Origin: Ganoderma boninense
Lineage: Eukaryota; Basidiomycota; Agaricomycetes; Polyporales; Polyporaceae
Assembly: GCA_002900995.3 (NCBI GenBank)
Contig: CM035311.1
Coordinates: 3,224,001 to 3,288,000 of the forward strand
DNA: 64,000 nucleotides
Direction of reading: 5' to 3'
Below are positions 1 through 12,467 of the stretch, piece by piece; position 1 is the first letter of the stretch, and the number at the start of each line of letters is the position of its first letter. The position numbers and the translations under genes are program-made. The notes under the pieces are model-generated. The model was not told the DNA's origin and made no database searches. It was given only the letters and a program-made list of their open reading frames with translations.

Positions 1-451
1 GGTCGTCGCCTTCTTGCGTGGAGGGCTCGATGAAGTGGGTGTTCAGCCATTCCATGAGCTCGTCCCCAACAGGTACATCTTCGAAGCCGGGCTCTGGGAG
101 GTATAGGACAGAGAACAGGGAGAAGCAGGTGTACAGTTTGCGATAGTGCTCGGCATCGAACTGGAGGGGTTCTGGACGGGAGATATCGCGCTATCGTAGT
201 GGTAAATCTCGGGAGTGTATGCATAGAAACATGTGGATGGACATACGGACGCATACATGCAGCATTCTTTGCAGAAGTTCACGTAATCGTTAGCCAGCTT
301 GTTGAGAGCTTTCATGCCGTCTTCGCTCTGCAATCTACGCCCAGTTGGAACTACACGGCGCGCATGGAGATTTAATGACTACTCACAACGGTACGTCCTT
401 CGCTCGTGAGGCCTTGAGCAAGGTTTGCGCTGCAGCGAAAATCACAGACAT
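1..451 (-). CDS. 5' part of a conserved gene, resembles nucleoporin Nup85 (runs off left edge)
   Basis: Reading on the minus strand, an ATG at 451 opens a frame that continues over two short introns. The exons I infer are 451 to about 372, 334-247 and 190 to beyond position 1. The second intron is 56 nt, with a GTATGT donor and a TAG acceptor, and it joins the exons in frame. The peptide has a helical start, then a stretch containing FDAEHYRKLYTCFSLFSVLY, an acidic/proline loop, and a segment with DELMEWLNTHF. The pattern of a helix ending in a small loop followed by 'LLxWVxxH' recalls the middle of Nup85, a structural subunit of the nuclear-pore Y complex, but this is family memory and not an alignment. 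The true start could lie further upstream because 451 may be an internal methionine. The 3' half is outside the window. Confidence 0.45.
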
Positions 452-3400
452 GTCTGTAACGAACTTCGGAGCAGTTCGCCAGGGCACGCAAGACCAATAA
501 ATAGATGAGCATACCACTCTGCGCTCCGACAAAGGTGCCTGCCACGGACTCGCAAAGTACACCTGCTGACTCCCTGGCGGTGGCGCGTCTCGTGAGCGGA
601 GAACCTGGGGGTCGACCTGTTCACGATTAACCCGGCTGCCTAGCGCGTGAATCGAATTTAGGTGCTAACCGTACATTTGGAGGCGCATATACGGCCATGG
701 AGAGATCCCTGGGGGAGAGCGTGAATGCCAGTGTCGTCCCTGAATTCTTGAAGTCATCGACCGCGCCTGGTTCGAAAAGTGGCGGGACAAGATGGACCGT
801 GTGTTTTGTAGCCGTCATCGCGGCCGAAGAGGGTTTGTGGATATAAAACGAGAGGTAGCCAGTGTCGTTTAGGAGGATATGAACGACGAGAAAGACGGCA
901 GTCAGCGGGCGTCGGTCGATGAAGGAGACAAGGAGCGCACCAACTCGCACTCGCTGGGTGGGCGCGAGACGCGTCGCTGCATGTGATCAGGCGCCTCAGT
1001 GGCCGGCGGCTATTCAGCGTCGCAGTCGTTCCTCCTCGACCCCGAACCACCACCTCGAGGCTGGCGGGCTTCATTTTATGGACAAGGTACGTCTTCTGGA
1101 GCACAGAGAATGTGTGTTTTAGCCACATTAACACATGATACAGGAATTCATTCAACATCTTCGTTCACTAGGCCCCAGGTGAGGGATTAGAACCCTCCTC
1201 CACATGGCAGCATGTACCACCCCGAGGGGTAGACGAATCGCCTCCTGCAGTCTGGATGCAATAGCGCGCATATATTCAACAAAAACGGACAGCGTATTCA
1301 AGAGCCAGGCACACTATCTTACATATCAATCACACAAGAACGCTGGCTGGAATCCATGCGGTCCGAACCTGGCAACCTCATCGACTGTGCATGCACGATC
1401 ATGCCTGGCCCTTGAGCTCGAGCTGCCGCCTTGCAGATGGTCTCGCATGAGCTACCACGTGAACTAAGCTGGGCCGTAGTTGGCGACCACGTAGCTGAAC
1501 TGGTGCCCGAATCCAGCGTTGCCGTTCCCCGGGTGCTCTCCGGCCCCTCGTCCCGCCTCTTGGCATCGTCTGCATACGACCCGCAGGGTGCTCATGACGA
1601 GGTGGTGATCTTCCGTTTGACTATCCAAACGAATATATCAGTGGCACTGGCAGTACTTGAAGCCACTGACAACTCACGTTCCCACACAGGTGTTCTGACA
1701 GTCGTGCAATTCGACCCGGTGACGATCGCTGAGGCGGCAGATGGAACGACGGCAGTCTACCTGTAGGGAACGTCAGGGTGCCGCCTCGAGAATGTTGTGA
1801 GCCTATCCGTTGCCTACATTTTGCCTTGAAACGTGCTCACGCCAACCACAAAGCCATTCCTTGTAGGTGATGATGCTGAAACACATGCCCAGAGTAGTAG
1901 AGAGGAGTCCGTGCCAAACCAAGACCGGAGGGAAGTAGCTATTTTCCCTGGGGCTCCAAAGAGCGCTGCACTCGACTTAAATACCAAGCAGGCCTCCAGG
2001 TAGCAACCGCCATTTCTGCGGTCAGGCATGCCATTCCGGGATAACAGTGAAAGAAGAGAGCCGCATGTCGCATATCAAAGCCTTATTCGGGTACGCCCTG
2101 CTCCCTCCCTCCATCACGTCGGGCGGCCGGTACACGGGTGAAACGGTTCTATGGCCGCCATGCTGGAATGGCATGGATGCCTCAGGAGCGTTGCCCAGTT
2201 GTGCTTCCGCCAATTTTCCCTTGCCTCCCTACTGGATCTCGTCGGGCATCTAGCCTGTGATCCTCGATGGAGTCAGGCGAACTCTGGCGATCCGTCCTCT
2301 TTGCACCGGCAAGATACCATTAGACCGGGTATTTTCCCGAAATAAGAGGCCATGTTGTAGCACATTCAAACCCCGCCACCGCGAGCATCATCCACGGATG
2401 GAAAGAAATGTCCACGCACACTTCCAGAGCCTGTACAGACCTGCTCTGGAAGGCGCGCGGGATGGATGCATCCGGCGTGAGCTGTCCGCTAAAATCTCCT
2501 AGTGGAAGAGGGAAGGCTAAAGTCCGGTGCGGTCTCGAACCCGATCTGGTATGATCGTCGGGGGTGGGTGCTGTATAGTCATGCTCGTAGCCTTCGTCTT
2601 CATGGCGCGCATGGTATCTCGCTTGGCGACAATGTCGGACAAGCACATACTTTAATGAAGGGGCCCCGACCGACTTCCCTTCATCTTCAATTGCTCGTCC
2701 CAATCCACAGCTTTTTCTTCGTCGAGAGGCGTTGTGGCTCCGGGCGAACAGTACACGCCCTCTCGTCGTAGTGCGAAGATCAGATCAACGGCGCTCTTCA
2801 CTGCCTTGCCACGGAAATGGTGCGATCGGGCAACCAAACCTGGACGGCGCACACCTTCAGCTTACCGTCGCCGGTCGTCAGTGGCGCAGGTCGAGGCTAG
2901 GGCATCCTCCGGTGCACCCAGTTCAGCATTGGGTTCTGGGTCAATCGTCGTCGTTCCCGTACAGCACTGAGCCCCGATCCGAGGTTCACTTGCTTAATGG
3001 TATGTGTTCGCACGAACTCGCTGCCCTTCTCGGAGAGAGTGCAGGCACCGCACGTCTAAATTACAGGCGAGCCCCGGTCGTGCGAGACGGCGTGCGCCGA
3101 ACTCGCGGGTCCGGCGAAGAACGGCCTTTGCCATCGCAGCAACGTCCCTTTCGCAGCCATGTCCGGTTCCTGAAGCGTATGCAGGTTTCCGCGCGTGCGG
3201 AGTCTGTACAGCAGGCCAATCTCCTCTTGAGGCCTAGCATAGCCGGTCTCCGCAGTCCCGATGAGTAGTTCTGATTCGATTGGACAAGGGCAATTACGCC
3301 AGCAGAAAGTTGCTGAGGATCAGAGAATATCGGTCTCCTTACCAAGTGTGGCTTCCCATTTCACGATTGCCCGCTACCGCGGTAGTTCGTGGTTACGACT

Positions 3401-5036
3401 GCAATCATCAAGGGTATACTTGATATGAATATCAGTGGGACCTCAATTTGGAGTTGGAATGCACTGCTATGCGTATGGAAGATGTTGAGGGTGTCATTAA
3501 TACCGAACTTGAAGTAGGAGAAACAAACTTGCCACTACCGAATCATCCCATATTTCGGCCAGACAAATTGGCTGCGCCATCTTCTATGTTTTTTTTTCGA
3601 TACAAGTGTCAGTCTCGATAGCATCGCCGCCCTGTGAGACTTCGTCGGAAGGAAGTGAACATCTCGATCGCTTTGAGAGAGCTAGGTTGTCACGAACCCT
3701 CACCGTCGAAATGGATGTTCACTACCTACGCTTTCAGAAGAATCTTATTCACACCCGAGCTGTTTCATATCACGCTCAGGATGGAATGCGGTCTGTTCAG
3801 CACTCATTCCCCTTGCCCATCGGTTGGCCAAATGGGGCGCAAAAGGCTGGACTGACGGCCATTTCCCGAGAGATCACTGCGGGGAAGGATGATAGAGAGC
3901 CTCATGGCAGCCAGGTCTGTGTGCGCATTGGTTGTTTTGCGCTCCGCTCATTCATCTGGGTGACTGCAGCACCTCGTATAGACACCAGTGCACCTCTCCT
4001 GAGTTCACGCCGGTCGGCGTGATAACAGGAAGCCAAGGTCTGTAGTTCGAGTTGTCATTGGACGGTGCTATCATATGTATGCTGTCTCGTCAGATCCTTA
4101 GGAACGTTGACCACTGCAACCAGTATGGGAGGCCTGCTCTTCGCTCTCGGGATCTGCAAGCTCGCATGGCCGAATGGCCCGCCTGCAGGTGTCATCGCGG
4201 AGTCATCTCGACCAATCACAGCAATGCGGCAACTCGCCTTCCACCGTGCTACTGAACGCTGAGACGTTGGGATCCAGTCTTCCTCACTAGGACCACGGCT
4301 GCCGGGAGACCTAGGCACGCCCTCGGCCCTATTCACCAATCTCTTCTGCGACGTTCCTGTCCGAGGCCTCGGCCATGCTCCACAGTGCCATCGAGGGCTG
4401 CTCCTATTCGTCGTTGCCTCCTTCCAAGGTTTGGTTCTTCGGGCGGCGGCCTCAACTCATCTCGGGTTTCCACTTTCAGTCGGCACCCTTGCTCGCACCG
4501 CGGGAGAAGCGTGCCACGAGGATGCAGGCCTTCCAGGATTCGATCGCTGGGTGGTCGAGCGCGATCACGAGGAGTGCCGAGTCATTCATTACATGGTCTT
4601 GCTTTGAGACTTCGAATGACCATAAGCTGCTGTCCGCCGGGCGGACGGGCTTCATGAGGGCGGAGTACCTGGGATGAATGAAACCTTGCATTATGCAGTT
4701 GCTGTTTCGGAGGACGGAGCGTACGGCGAGCTGGTATCGCTCCTATCTGCTTTCGTGCTGACGACGAGTCTTCTCTATTAATGCTACACGTATTGTACCA
4801 CTATTGGTCGCCCGCGGGATGATCAATCGAATGAAGGAGACAGACAGCCGGTAGCCTCGTGCTAGGAGCAGTGCATCGAGTCGATCCAATGGAAGCAGAA
4901 GGGGGAATGCGAGAGGGTGTCGACGGTATAGGGCCTAGGCGTATAGGGACCTCGTCGGGATATATACATAAGCTACGGTGCATGCATGCACCGGATGAGC
5001 TGGGAACAACCGTGTCCTGGAACGAAACGGGGCATC
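452..5036. other. Long stretch without a supportable gene
   Basis: About 4.6 kb with short open frames on both strands. None has convincing coding character, splice signals joining into a longer protein, or a recognisable domain. On the minus strand around 1560-1470 a short frame ends in GHQFSYVVANYGPA then stop, which looks protein-like. I could not extend it to a gene, and it may be an exon of a decayed secreted protein. No tRNA, LTR or inverted repeat stood out. Confidence 0.4.
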
Positions 5037-8000
5037 TCATCCTCCAGACCGATCACCTTCGCCCCCCTGGCCGTTGCCGAGGAAGTTCCCCCAGTCGTCC
5101 CACCTGCATGTCCGAGCCGACCCCGGACCCGAGCATGACCAATCAGCACCACGGAGGTGGATTGCGAGGAGAAGCTGAAAGCACGGACTCACCCGTAGAA
5201 CATCGGCGCGTTCGCCCACACCGACAACGAGGCGTCCGAAAACGCGAACTCTCCCGAGGCCGCCACTGTCCCGTTCGCCCCTCCCGCCTGCGGGTCAGCC
5301 ATCCCCTGCGCAAACTGCGCCTCGTAGGGAGCTGACGGGAAAGGGGGAGGCTGTATCTGTGGCTGTATGGACGCTGAGTGGTCGTAGCCCATAGGCTCGA
5401 GGCCGAACATGCCCCCGCTGCTTGCTGTCGGGCCGGCGAGCGGGTCCTGAAAAGCTCCTGCCCCCTGGGTATGCTCATGTTGCTGCCCGGCGGCACCGTG
5501 TTGCGGCGCGCCGAATTGCTCAAAGGGTGTCTGCTGTGGGGGGTACGTCGGGGCGGACTGCGATCCGGGCTGTTGTTGGGGCTGTGGCCAGATGCCGTCC
5601 ATGGGCGCCGCGCCGAAGCCGTTCGCGAGCTGCTGGGTGTGGAGCGGGTGCGAAAACTTGAACGTGAACTCGGCGGGCGCGTCGTCGCCGCCGACGGGCG
5701 TCCGGAACATGGCAGCAAAGTCGTGGGGATCCAGATCCAGACCCGGCGCTGCGAAGTCTTGGAACGGCGACGTCGGGGCGAACGAGGACGGGTCCATCGT
5801 CGAGCCGCGGACGCTCGGGTGTGACGCGGTCGCGAGAAGGTGATCCCAGGAGGGCTCGCTGAGTGACGTGTCCTCCGAGGAAGACGAGGACGGGAGGGAG
5901 GGCGGCCGGGCGACCTCAGAATCGGAGGTTTGGGGTTGGGGTTTCCTGGCATACGAGTCGAGAGGCGTCCCAGAACAGACGAGCTCGTTCAATGTGGAGC
6001 TGAAGAAAAAACCTCCTAGATGAGCTCTATCCAAATGTATTCCAGTTAGCGGCCACTGGCATACCTGAGACGTTCGGCTATGATCAAACTGGGCGGGCTC
6101 AGATGTCAGGCCAGATGCCGCCAAGGCCAAGTGAGAGAGGGGCAAATTCCACTCACTGTCGCTCGCAGAGCTTTATCATCTCCATGCACTTCTTGACGTA
6201 CTCGATGTCCCGCGCGCAGTGCGCCGTCCGGCCAGACTTTTTCTCGCCCCACACGTACAGCAGCAGCACGACCGAGCTCATGAATAACGCCGCCTATCGT
6301 CATTGCCTCAGCACCATTTTACTGATCCGAGAGGAAACAAACTGGCGCACTCACCACGTTCCTGAACGACGGCTCCCCAGTCCTCCGGTACAGGTCGCTC
6401 ACGACGCGGACGGCCGACCTCGCCGCGTTCGTGCAGATGATGAGCGACGGGAACATCAAGGGCGACTGCCTCCGCGTCGAGATGAACGGTCTGTGGACGG
6501 CCATCTGGATCTGGTAGTAGTGCGAGAGGAGGGTGGCAGACTGCTTCAGGCACAGATGATCCTCCCTGTCAGGATTCCACTGGACTGTAGACGACATGGC
6601 GTCATCAGAAAGGGACAGATAGATCTCAGGCAAACACCCATAGGACGCACGGTGGGCGGGGACGGAGTCGACCCATTTGTTCAGCGCGGAGTCGAGCTCG
6701 GCAACGATGCGCTGCTCCCACTGGCGGTCGCCGTTTCCCAACACGGACTTCGACTTATTAATCGAGTACTTGAGCAATAGGCGATCAGCATCGAGGCCTC
6801 TGCGCTTGGGCGAAGGTCACTTACGATCGTGCGGACGGCAAATGCTAGGATCTGCGACAGGCGGATGAAGGTCGTGAAGAAGGAGACCTTCGACGGCTTC
6901 CCCGGCGGCTGTTGGAAGACCGGCTCCCCGTCGGGCGAGAGCCAGTACTCGTCGTCACATTCTATTGGCAGTCCGAGGTCCATGCTGTCGATCCGGTCAG
7001 TTGACGGCCCTGGTGCGAGAGACTCGATAGGAATGCATACTCTTCGTCGTGGATGGAGGTCGGACGACCCGTGTTGTACGCGGCGCCCCAGTCCATGATC
7101 ACCAATATCCTGCGTGTCGGGAGACAGTGAGTCTCATCGTCTAGAAGAAAGAGTTGTAAGAGGCGCACCAGAATGCTCTCCTCATCAGCTCCTGTTCGAT
7201 GGTCGGGATCGCCCCGTACATCCTCTTCCTGTGCGCGCCGATGTCGATGCCCATCCGGACGCCCAGCCCGATGTGTGTCCAACACGCATGCGGAGCTCCC
7301 GATCCTTGCAGGTACGAGGTCAACAGCTGCAGGTCCAGGTCCATTCCCGGCGTGAGTGACATGACAGGTATGGTACAACGGGTGTCTGGACGCACCACGC
7401 GGATCTGCAGGTCGTACACGTGCGCGTACGCGATGAAGGACTTGTGCACGCGCTCGACCATCTCGAACCACTTCCACCCCGCCGACTGGCGGTTGTCCGT
7501 GCCCTGCCACAGCACGCGCGGATCGTCGCTGAAGCGCGCCGCGTTGGCGCACACTAGGAGGACGGTCGCGCCGAACGCGCCGTGGTGGCGGTGGAGCCCG
7601 CTCTGGATGCACTGCTTGAACGTCGGCTCGTGCAGGAGGGGGAAGAAGTCGTTCATCTCACGGAAGTAGTGCTCGACGAGCGTGTCCATGAGATCCTGGG
7701 GAGGAAATTCCTTGAAGGGGGACACGGAGTCCTCGAGAGACGCCCACAGCCACTGGATTGCCCGGGTTGAGTTCGGGGATGCCAAGGCATGCTAAGGGGG
7801 AACTTGGAAGTCACTGACCGGAGAAGCAGCGAATTTCCTTCGGACGAGCTGGCGTATGTCGAGCTCCGGCTGCTCGGGTGTTGTTTCGGGGCTGGAAGCG
7901 CTCTCAGCCTCCACCTGGCTCTTGAAGTGCTGCGCGGCGCGGAGGAAGATCAGCCCGCTCGACTTCCCGTGGTAGCGATACGTCATCGGGTTGATGGACA

Positions 8001-8776
8001 GCCTGTTGAAGCTTTCGACGACGTTTTTCTGCACCTCACTCTCGTCGTCGCTGGGGTCGAGATTGTCGGGCACGTCCGAGGGGCTCGGGCCTGCTGCCAT
8101 TGGGGGACGGAGGCCTTGAGACTTCAGTGGTTCTGGCGGAGGTGCTGGAGGGGTAACGGGTGCGGAAGGACCATTTTCCCGGTCTGATAGTCCGCCGTCG
8201 AGCTCTTTTTCGAGGTCCACTTCGGGATTAAGCTAGACGGCGACGGCGGATGTGGTATCAATGACTCGATGCTGAGAGCACTATCTTGTATCCACCTTAT
8301 TGAATAGCCTCTCTAGTCGTTGCATGCGGTTTTCCAGTTTTTCCACGTAGCTATCAGAGAACGAGTTAGTCGAGCGAGAGACGCAAACGAAAGACTAGAT
8401 GTATGGAAATGAACCTGGCTGGATAGAAATTCTTCTGTAAGGAGATGAGGATGTTGTCATTTCATGCGGAGTGGATGACGTACATATAGCGGCTCTACGT
8501 AGGTACACTCCGTACGCCGAGACACGCATTTAGAACACCGATTGTCGGTGCGTTGTGGTCCATCGCCTGTGACATTGAGGTTTGTTAGTCGGCATCCTGA
8601 GGGGGAAGCCGACGAAAGTGCCTACACTTAACTGCACATCCGTATCAGATAAGGATGGGGCTAGGAGAAGAATGCGATGACATACTCTTCTTGCGTCTGC
8701 AGTAGTCGCAAGCACGTTGGACCTTGCGCTTTTTGGAGGACGGCTCGTTATCGTCGTCATGGTCCGGAGAGGACAT
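5037..8776 (-). CDS. Zn2Cys6 fungal transcription factor, copy 1
   Basis: A gene of 15 exons that I assembled as 8776-8686, 8631-8626, 8566-8484, 8434-8415, 8350-8296, 8232-7819, 7752-7396, 7326-7169, 7109-7041, 6984-6825, 6768-6651, 6584-6355, 6293-6157, 6026-5193 and 5103-5037. The total divides by three (932 aa). Residues 23-53 form a Zn2Cys6 cluster (C-X2-C-X6-C-X9-C-X2-C-X6-C) after a basic KKRK run, followed by a short coiled coil (YVEKLENRMQRLERL), as in GAL4-type DNA-binding domains. The middle (FPPQDLMDTLVEHYF, LLHEPTF, CDDEYW) matches the fungal-specific transcription factor domain. The C-terminus is rich in Gln, Pro and Ser and ends in a GWDDWG motif. It should act in the nucleus as an activator or repressor; the target is unknown. 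Two paralogues follow in the window with almost the same exon lengths. The exon 13/14 junction is the least certain. Confidence 0.9.
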
Positions 8777-9083
8777 GTCGAAGTCAGGTGGGCCGTAATC
8801 TGATCGAATGTGAGAAGGTAGTATAAATGTCCAGCGAAGTACGTACTTATTGAAGAGGAGCCCAGAAGCTGTGCAGCTCGAAAATGTCAATTATGGCGGT
8901 GCTCGGTACTGCGGGCGGGATAATGTACAGGAGGTCGGGTCGACGGCAGCGCAGAAGGAGACGTGAGTAAGAGCCGCTGACAGGTGCAGTGGATTGATGA
9001 CCGAGCAGACTTAGGCACAGACAAGTATTTCCCTACGTCAACTAGAACAGCGATAAGAGGCAAAGCTGGATTCGCAGCCAGCT

Positions 9084-9110
9084 GGAGGAGGAGGAGGAGG
9101 AGGAGGAGAA
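9084..9110. repeat. GGA trinucleotide microsatellite
   Basis: A run of GGA/GAG triplets in the non-coding stretch between transcription factor copy 1 and the secreted-protein cluster. It produces long spurious Arg-, Glu- or Ser-rich frames on both strands, which are not genes. Confidence 0.8.
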
Positions 9111-9599
9111 GGTGGGATAGAGTTCGGAGGAGCGGTAGGAGCCCGGGAGCGGACCCCGGCACCCCCTCGCCTGCCTCGCGCCCGGATCGCCCAGCGCACA
9201 GCCACACATTTCCCAGGAGCCGCCAGTTCCGTCCCAACCCCGCTGATCGCCCGCGCCTCTTCTTCCGTCCTTGACCATCCTCCTCGCACGCTCGCCGGCT
9301 CCATCCCGCAAGGGTGTGCAGAATGCACCCTACCTTGCTCCTAGCTCCGCTTCGGCTATGTAAGCCTCATCGAAACGCTATGTACTTCGTTGACATCCAA
9401 CATGCCGAGCGGTCCCGTCAACAAGGTGCATAGCACTGTCTCCAAGTCATTCTCCATGATGCACGTCGCAACCCCCCTACGGATCAAGACACCCGCCAAC
9501 TGCCCTCCGTCTTTCTCTGTACATGTCCACGAGCTGCCAGTGCGAATCGTGCTTAGCGGTGCCCAACGAAGTGTGACAATCCCAATCTGTGCCTTCTGA

Positions 9600-10103
9600 G
9601 CGCCCACTCCGAAAAGCGCGTAGTTGATGAACGTGAACGGTCCCCCGGTGAAGTGAAGTTGTAGCACCTGTCCACCCCCGGGAGCCACGCAAACGCCGCA
9701 CACTTGGCCGAACCTGCTACGACCTCGGACGGCACGCCCTCGCCCGCCGGCTGGTCAATATTCCCCGAGATAACCTCCATGTCCGTTGGACTGCACAAGT
9801 TATGGGCAGGTTGACCTCAGAGCAGCCAACGCAGTTCGTCGTTCGGCGCAGGAAGGACGATGCTGGGTTGACCGCGTAGGAGCGGCCGCTGATCGCGCCG
9901 TCTTGCCTGCTGGTAGTTCCGACGGCAAGGGCGTTGCGGTTGATGTCGACGGCGCGGACATGCATGCCCGCGCCGATGGTCACGTCGAATGTGGCGGGCT
10001 TCGCCGCCGACGTGGCTGGCACGGTGTAGGCGATCTGGAGTGTACCGCTACGAGGACGAGAGCGGGGGAGCATGAAGAGCATCATGGCGAAGTGAGTGTT
10101 CAT
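9600..10103 (-). pseudogene. Broken small secreted protein, copy A
   Basis: The minus strand from an ATG at 10103 matches the two intact neighbours at 11128-11613 and 12468-12947 along most of their length: a family N-terminal region (ATFDVTIGAG), a central LLLC-like segment that has lost its first cysteine, and a C-terminal GGPFTFINYALFG that aligns with the family ending GGPFTNFALLD. These blocks lie in different reading frames, so at least two indels separate them. The hydrophobic signal-peptide core is also eroded. A TATA-like TTTATA (plus strand, 10160-10165) and the GACATCATCGCCTCTT element shared with copy B remain upstream. It is a dead member of the tandem family. Confidence 0.75.
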
Positions 10104-10111
10104 TTGTAGTT

Positions 10112-10165
10112 GCAAGAGGCGATGATGTCCTGGCCGGCGCGACACCTCGTCTCAAGGTCTTTATA
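10112..10165 (-). promoter_or_regulatory. Core promoter of copy A, shared with copies B and C
   Basis: Read on the minus strand, a TATAAA box at 10165-10160 is followed by GACATCATCGCCTCTT just before the start codon. A nearly identical element sits upstream of copy B (plus-strand 11642-11661) and a slightly changed one upstream of copy C (about 12975-12999). Its place between TATA and ATG suggests transcript-leader sequence retained after tandem duplication. Confidence 0.5.
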
Positions 10166-11127
10166 CCGTGCAAGAGTCCATCCAGCACGACTACGAATGT
10201 CGGAACGTGGGATCCTTCGGATTCCACGTTTTGGGAAGTTCCAGCGCATTCCTGGTGTGAGTGGCGATTCGCTGTCTCCAAGATTGGAACCAAATAATAA
10301 CGTGGGCCATCGGGACTGTCGTGCTCGTTGCAACGCTAGTAGGGGCCATCCTCCTATATCGAGCGGCAATTGAATCCTCAGAACGGACATAGGAGACGCT
10401 GCCGCCGAACAGTAACACGTCGCATCAGGAGGGGTCGCCGTGGTGTTTGAGCGAGCACACACTTGTCGCTACCTTAACCAGGGCAAGCTACAGGCTTCGG
10501 ATGAGAAAGCACTTGGGGACTGGGGGGCACGAGAAGCGGTGAGTTTCTACCCTCGTGAGGACACAATATCAAGACAAAGCTGCGAGTAGCAGAACTCAAC
10601 AACCACGATGCGAAACGTCGCGGTACGCGTACGGGTCCGTGCACACACAGGGCAGAGAATGTGACCCTCTACGCTTCGTGTCGTCCCATGCCCCAGGGCT
10701 AGAGAAGAGGATGGTTACGATATGAGTGACAGCTTCGATCACGTTCAGGCACAGCGTGGACATCTTGATGCGCTGAACGTAAGGACAGTCACAGTGTGCA
10801 AGTAAGTCCTCTATAGCTGTGGCATCAAAACACAGCTTCATTTGTATCTAATATGCCTAGGGATCTCCTCAATCAGACGTGAGTATGCTGGTCTCCTCAG
10901 CACACCACTACACACTCCTCCCCTTTCCCTATTGCACCTATCCCAGTGGCCGAGGTTCGCGATCAACAGCTCTCCGTCGTGCTCGTCGCGGCACGTGCAC
11001 CCGCGCCGCCAGTGCAACTCCCGCTCAGCCGTACCCGATACCCGACGCAGCAATAATCGCCCCAAGAGTACCTCTGGGCGCCCTCCTTGCCCTCCCCTCC
11101 CCTCCCCAAGTGCGACATCAGAAGGCC

Positions 11128-11613
11128 TCAGTCGAGGAGGGCGAAGTTCGTGAACGGCCCCCCAGTGACGTTGAGGTTGGCGCACTCGTCCACGATCGGC
11201 AGCTGCGCGAGCGTCGCGCACCCGGCGGGCCCCACGGTGACCGCGAACGGCAGGCCCGCGTTGCTCGGCTGGTAGATCGCGACCGAGAGCACCGTGACGT
11301 CCGTGAGGATGCACTCGTTGTGCGGGTACGCGCTCAGGTCGAACCCGGTGCACGACGCGCAGTCCGCGGTTGGGCACAGGAGGAGCGTCGTGGTGTTCGC
11401 TAAGGGCGAGCGGCCGCTGAGCGCGCGGCGGCCTGCTGGCAGCGTGGTCGCGGTTCTGGCGACAGCGTTGCGGGGGGTGTTGAGGGTGCGGATCGGGAAG
11501 CCTGCGGCGATGGCCACGTCGGATGTGGTGGGCGTCGTCCGCGACGTGACAGGGGCCGCGTGGGCGATCTGGGGGACCGCTGCGAGGACAAGGGCGGCGA
11601 ACGCGACGAACAT
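11128..11613 (-). CDS. Small secreted cysteine-rich protein, copy B
   Basis: A single-exon gene of 161 aa. Residues 1-19 (MFVAFAALVLAAVPQIAHA) form a clear signal peptide with an AHA cleavage site. The mature protein has six cysteines: a cluster LLLC-x4-C-x2-C near the middle, then NEC, a single C in the GPAGCATL region, and DEC near the end. This fits three disulphides. It ends in GGPFTNFALLD. No enzymatic motif is visible. In wood-decay fungi such proteins are commonly listed as small secreted or effector-like proteins of unknown role. It lies in the same orientation as copies A and C with shared upstream DNA, so the cluster arose by tandem duplication. Function is not known. Confidence 0.8.
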   Translation of the reverse strand: MFVAFAALVLAAVPQIAHAAPVTSRTTPTTSDVAIAAGFPIRTLNTPRNAVARTATTLPAGRRALSGRSPLANTTTLLLCPTADCASCTGFDLSAYPHNECILTDVTVLSVAIYQPSNAGLPFAVTVGPAGCATLAQLPIVDECANLNVTGGPFTNFALLD

Positions 11614-12467
11614 GGCGGTGAGGTGAGTGTCCGGTTGTGCTTGGAAGAGGCGATGATGTCCCGATCGATTTCAGAGCTCTACCAGATGCTTTTGTACCGC
11701 GCAAGAATCCTTTCAGCGTGATCGTGAATGCGGGATGGCGGGGTCATCATTCGCCAGATCTGGCGATCCTACGTCTTGGCAAATTCGAGTTTGCTGGTGA
11801 GTGGTCCTCCGCTGCCTGCTTCATCGGAATCAAATCAGCACGGACGAGGAGCGTGTGTGGGGGTCGTACTCCTATATTGCGCGGGCCCGGTAATGGAACA
11901 CTAGAATGGGCATAGGAGATGCTGCCGCAGACCAGTAACGCCGCGTCGTAGTTAGCCTGCCAATCAGTCAACAGGAGGGATTGTCATGGTCTCTGGGAGA
12001 GCGGACACACGCTGCGGCCACTTTCAAGCTACCCAGTTCTCGGGTAGCAGCCGTAACACGCCATGGTACAGTGGAGACATTGAGATGTTCTGAATGCAAG
12101 GACAAACACAGTGTGCAAGTGAGTACGCTATGTATGGCTGTCTCGTCGAAACACAGTTGCGTTTACATACAACGTGCCGAGCGGCCCGGGGTCTCCTCGA
12201 AAAGATGTTTTGCCAGTCTCCTCAGACTACTGCTAAAATTACAATTACACGCCACTCCCTTTTCCTATCGCAACCATCCTAGCAGTCAAGATCCTCGGTC
12301 AGCTACTCTCCATCATCTTGCTCGGTTCGGTTCGGTACGTGTCCACGATCTGCCAGTCTTCAGTCCATGTTAACACCCAACCCAACCCAGCAGCACCGAT
12401 CCCAACTCGCACCTTTCAGCGCCGCCCACCCATGCGCGCCGCTACCCGCAAGCTCAAGCTCAGAGCC

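Noticed and set aside
6103..6780. 225-codon plus-strand frame opposite transcription factor copy 1
   Set aside because: It is the mirror of real exons on the minus strand, whose homology to copies 2 and 3 is strong.
9038..9328. Frames rich in Arg, Glu or Ser near the GGA run
   Set aside because: Simple-sequence artefact of a trinucleotide repeat.
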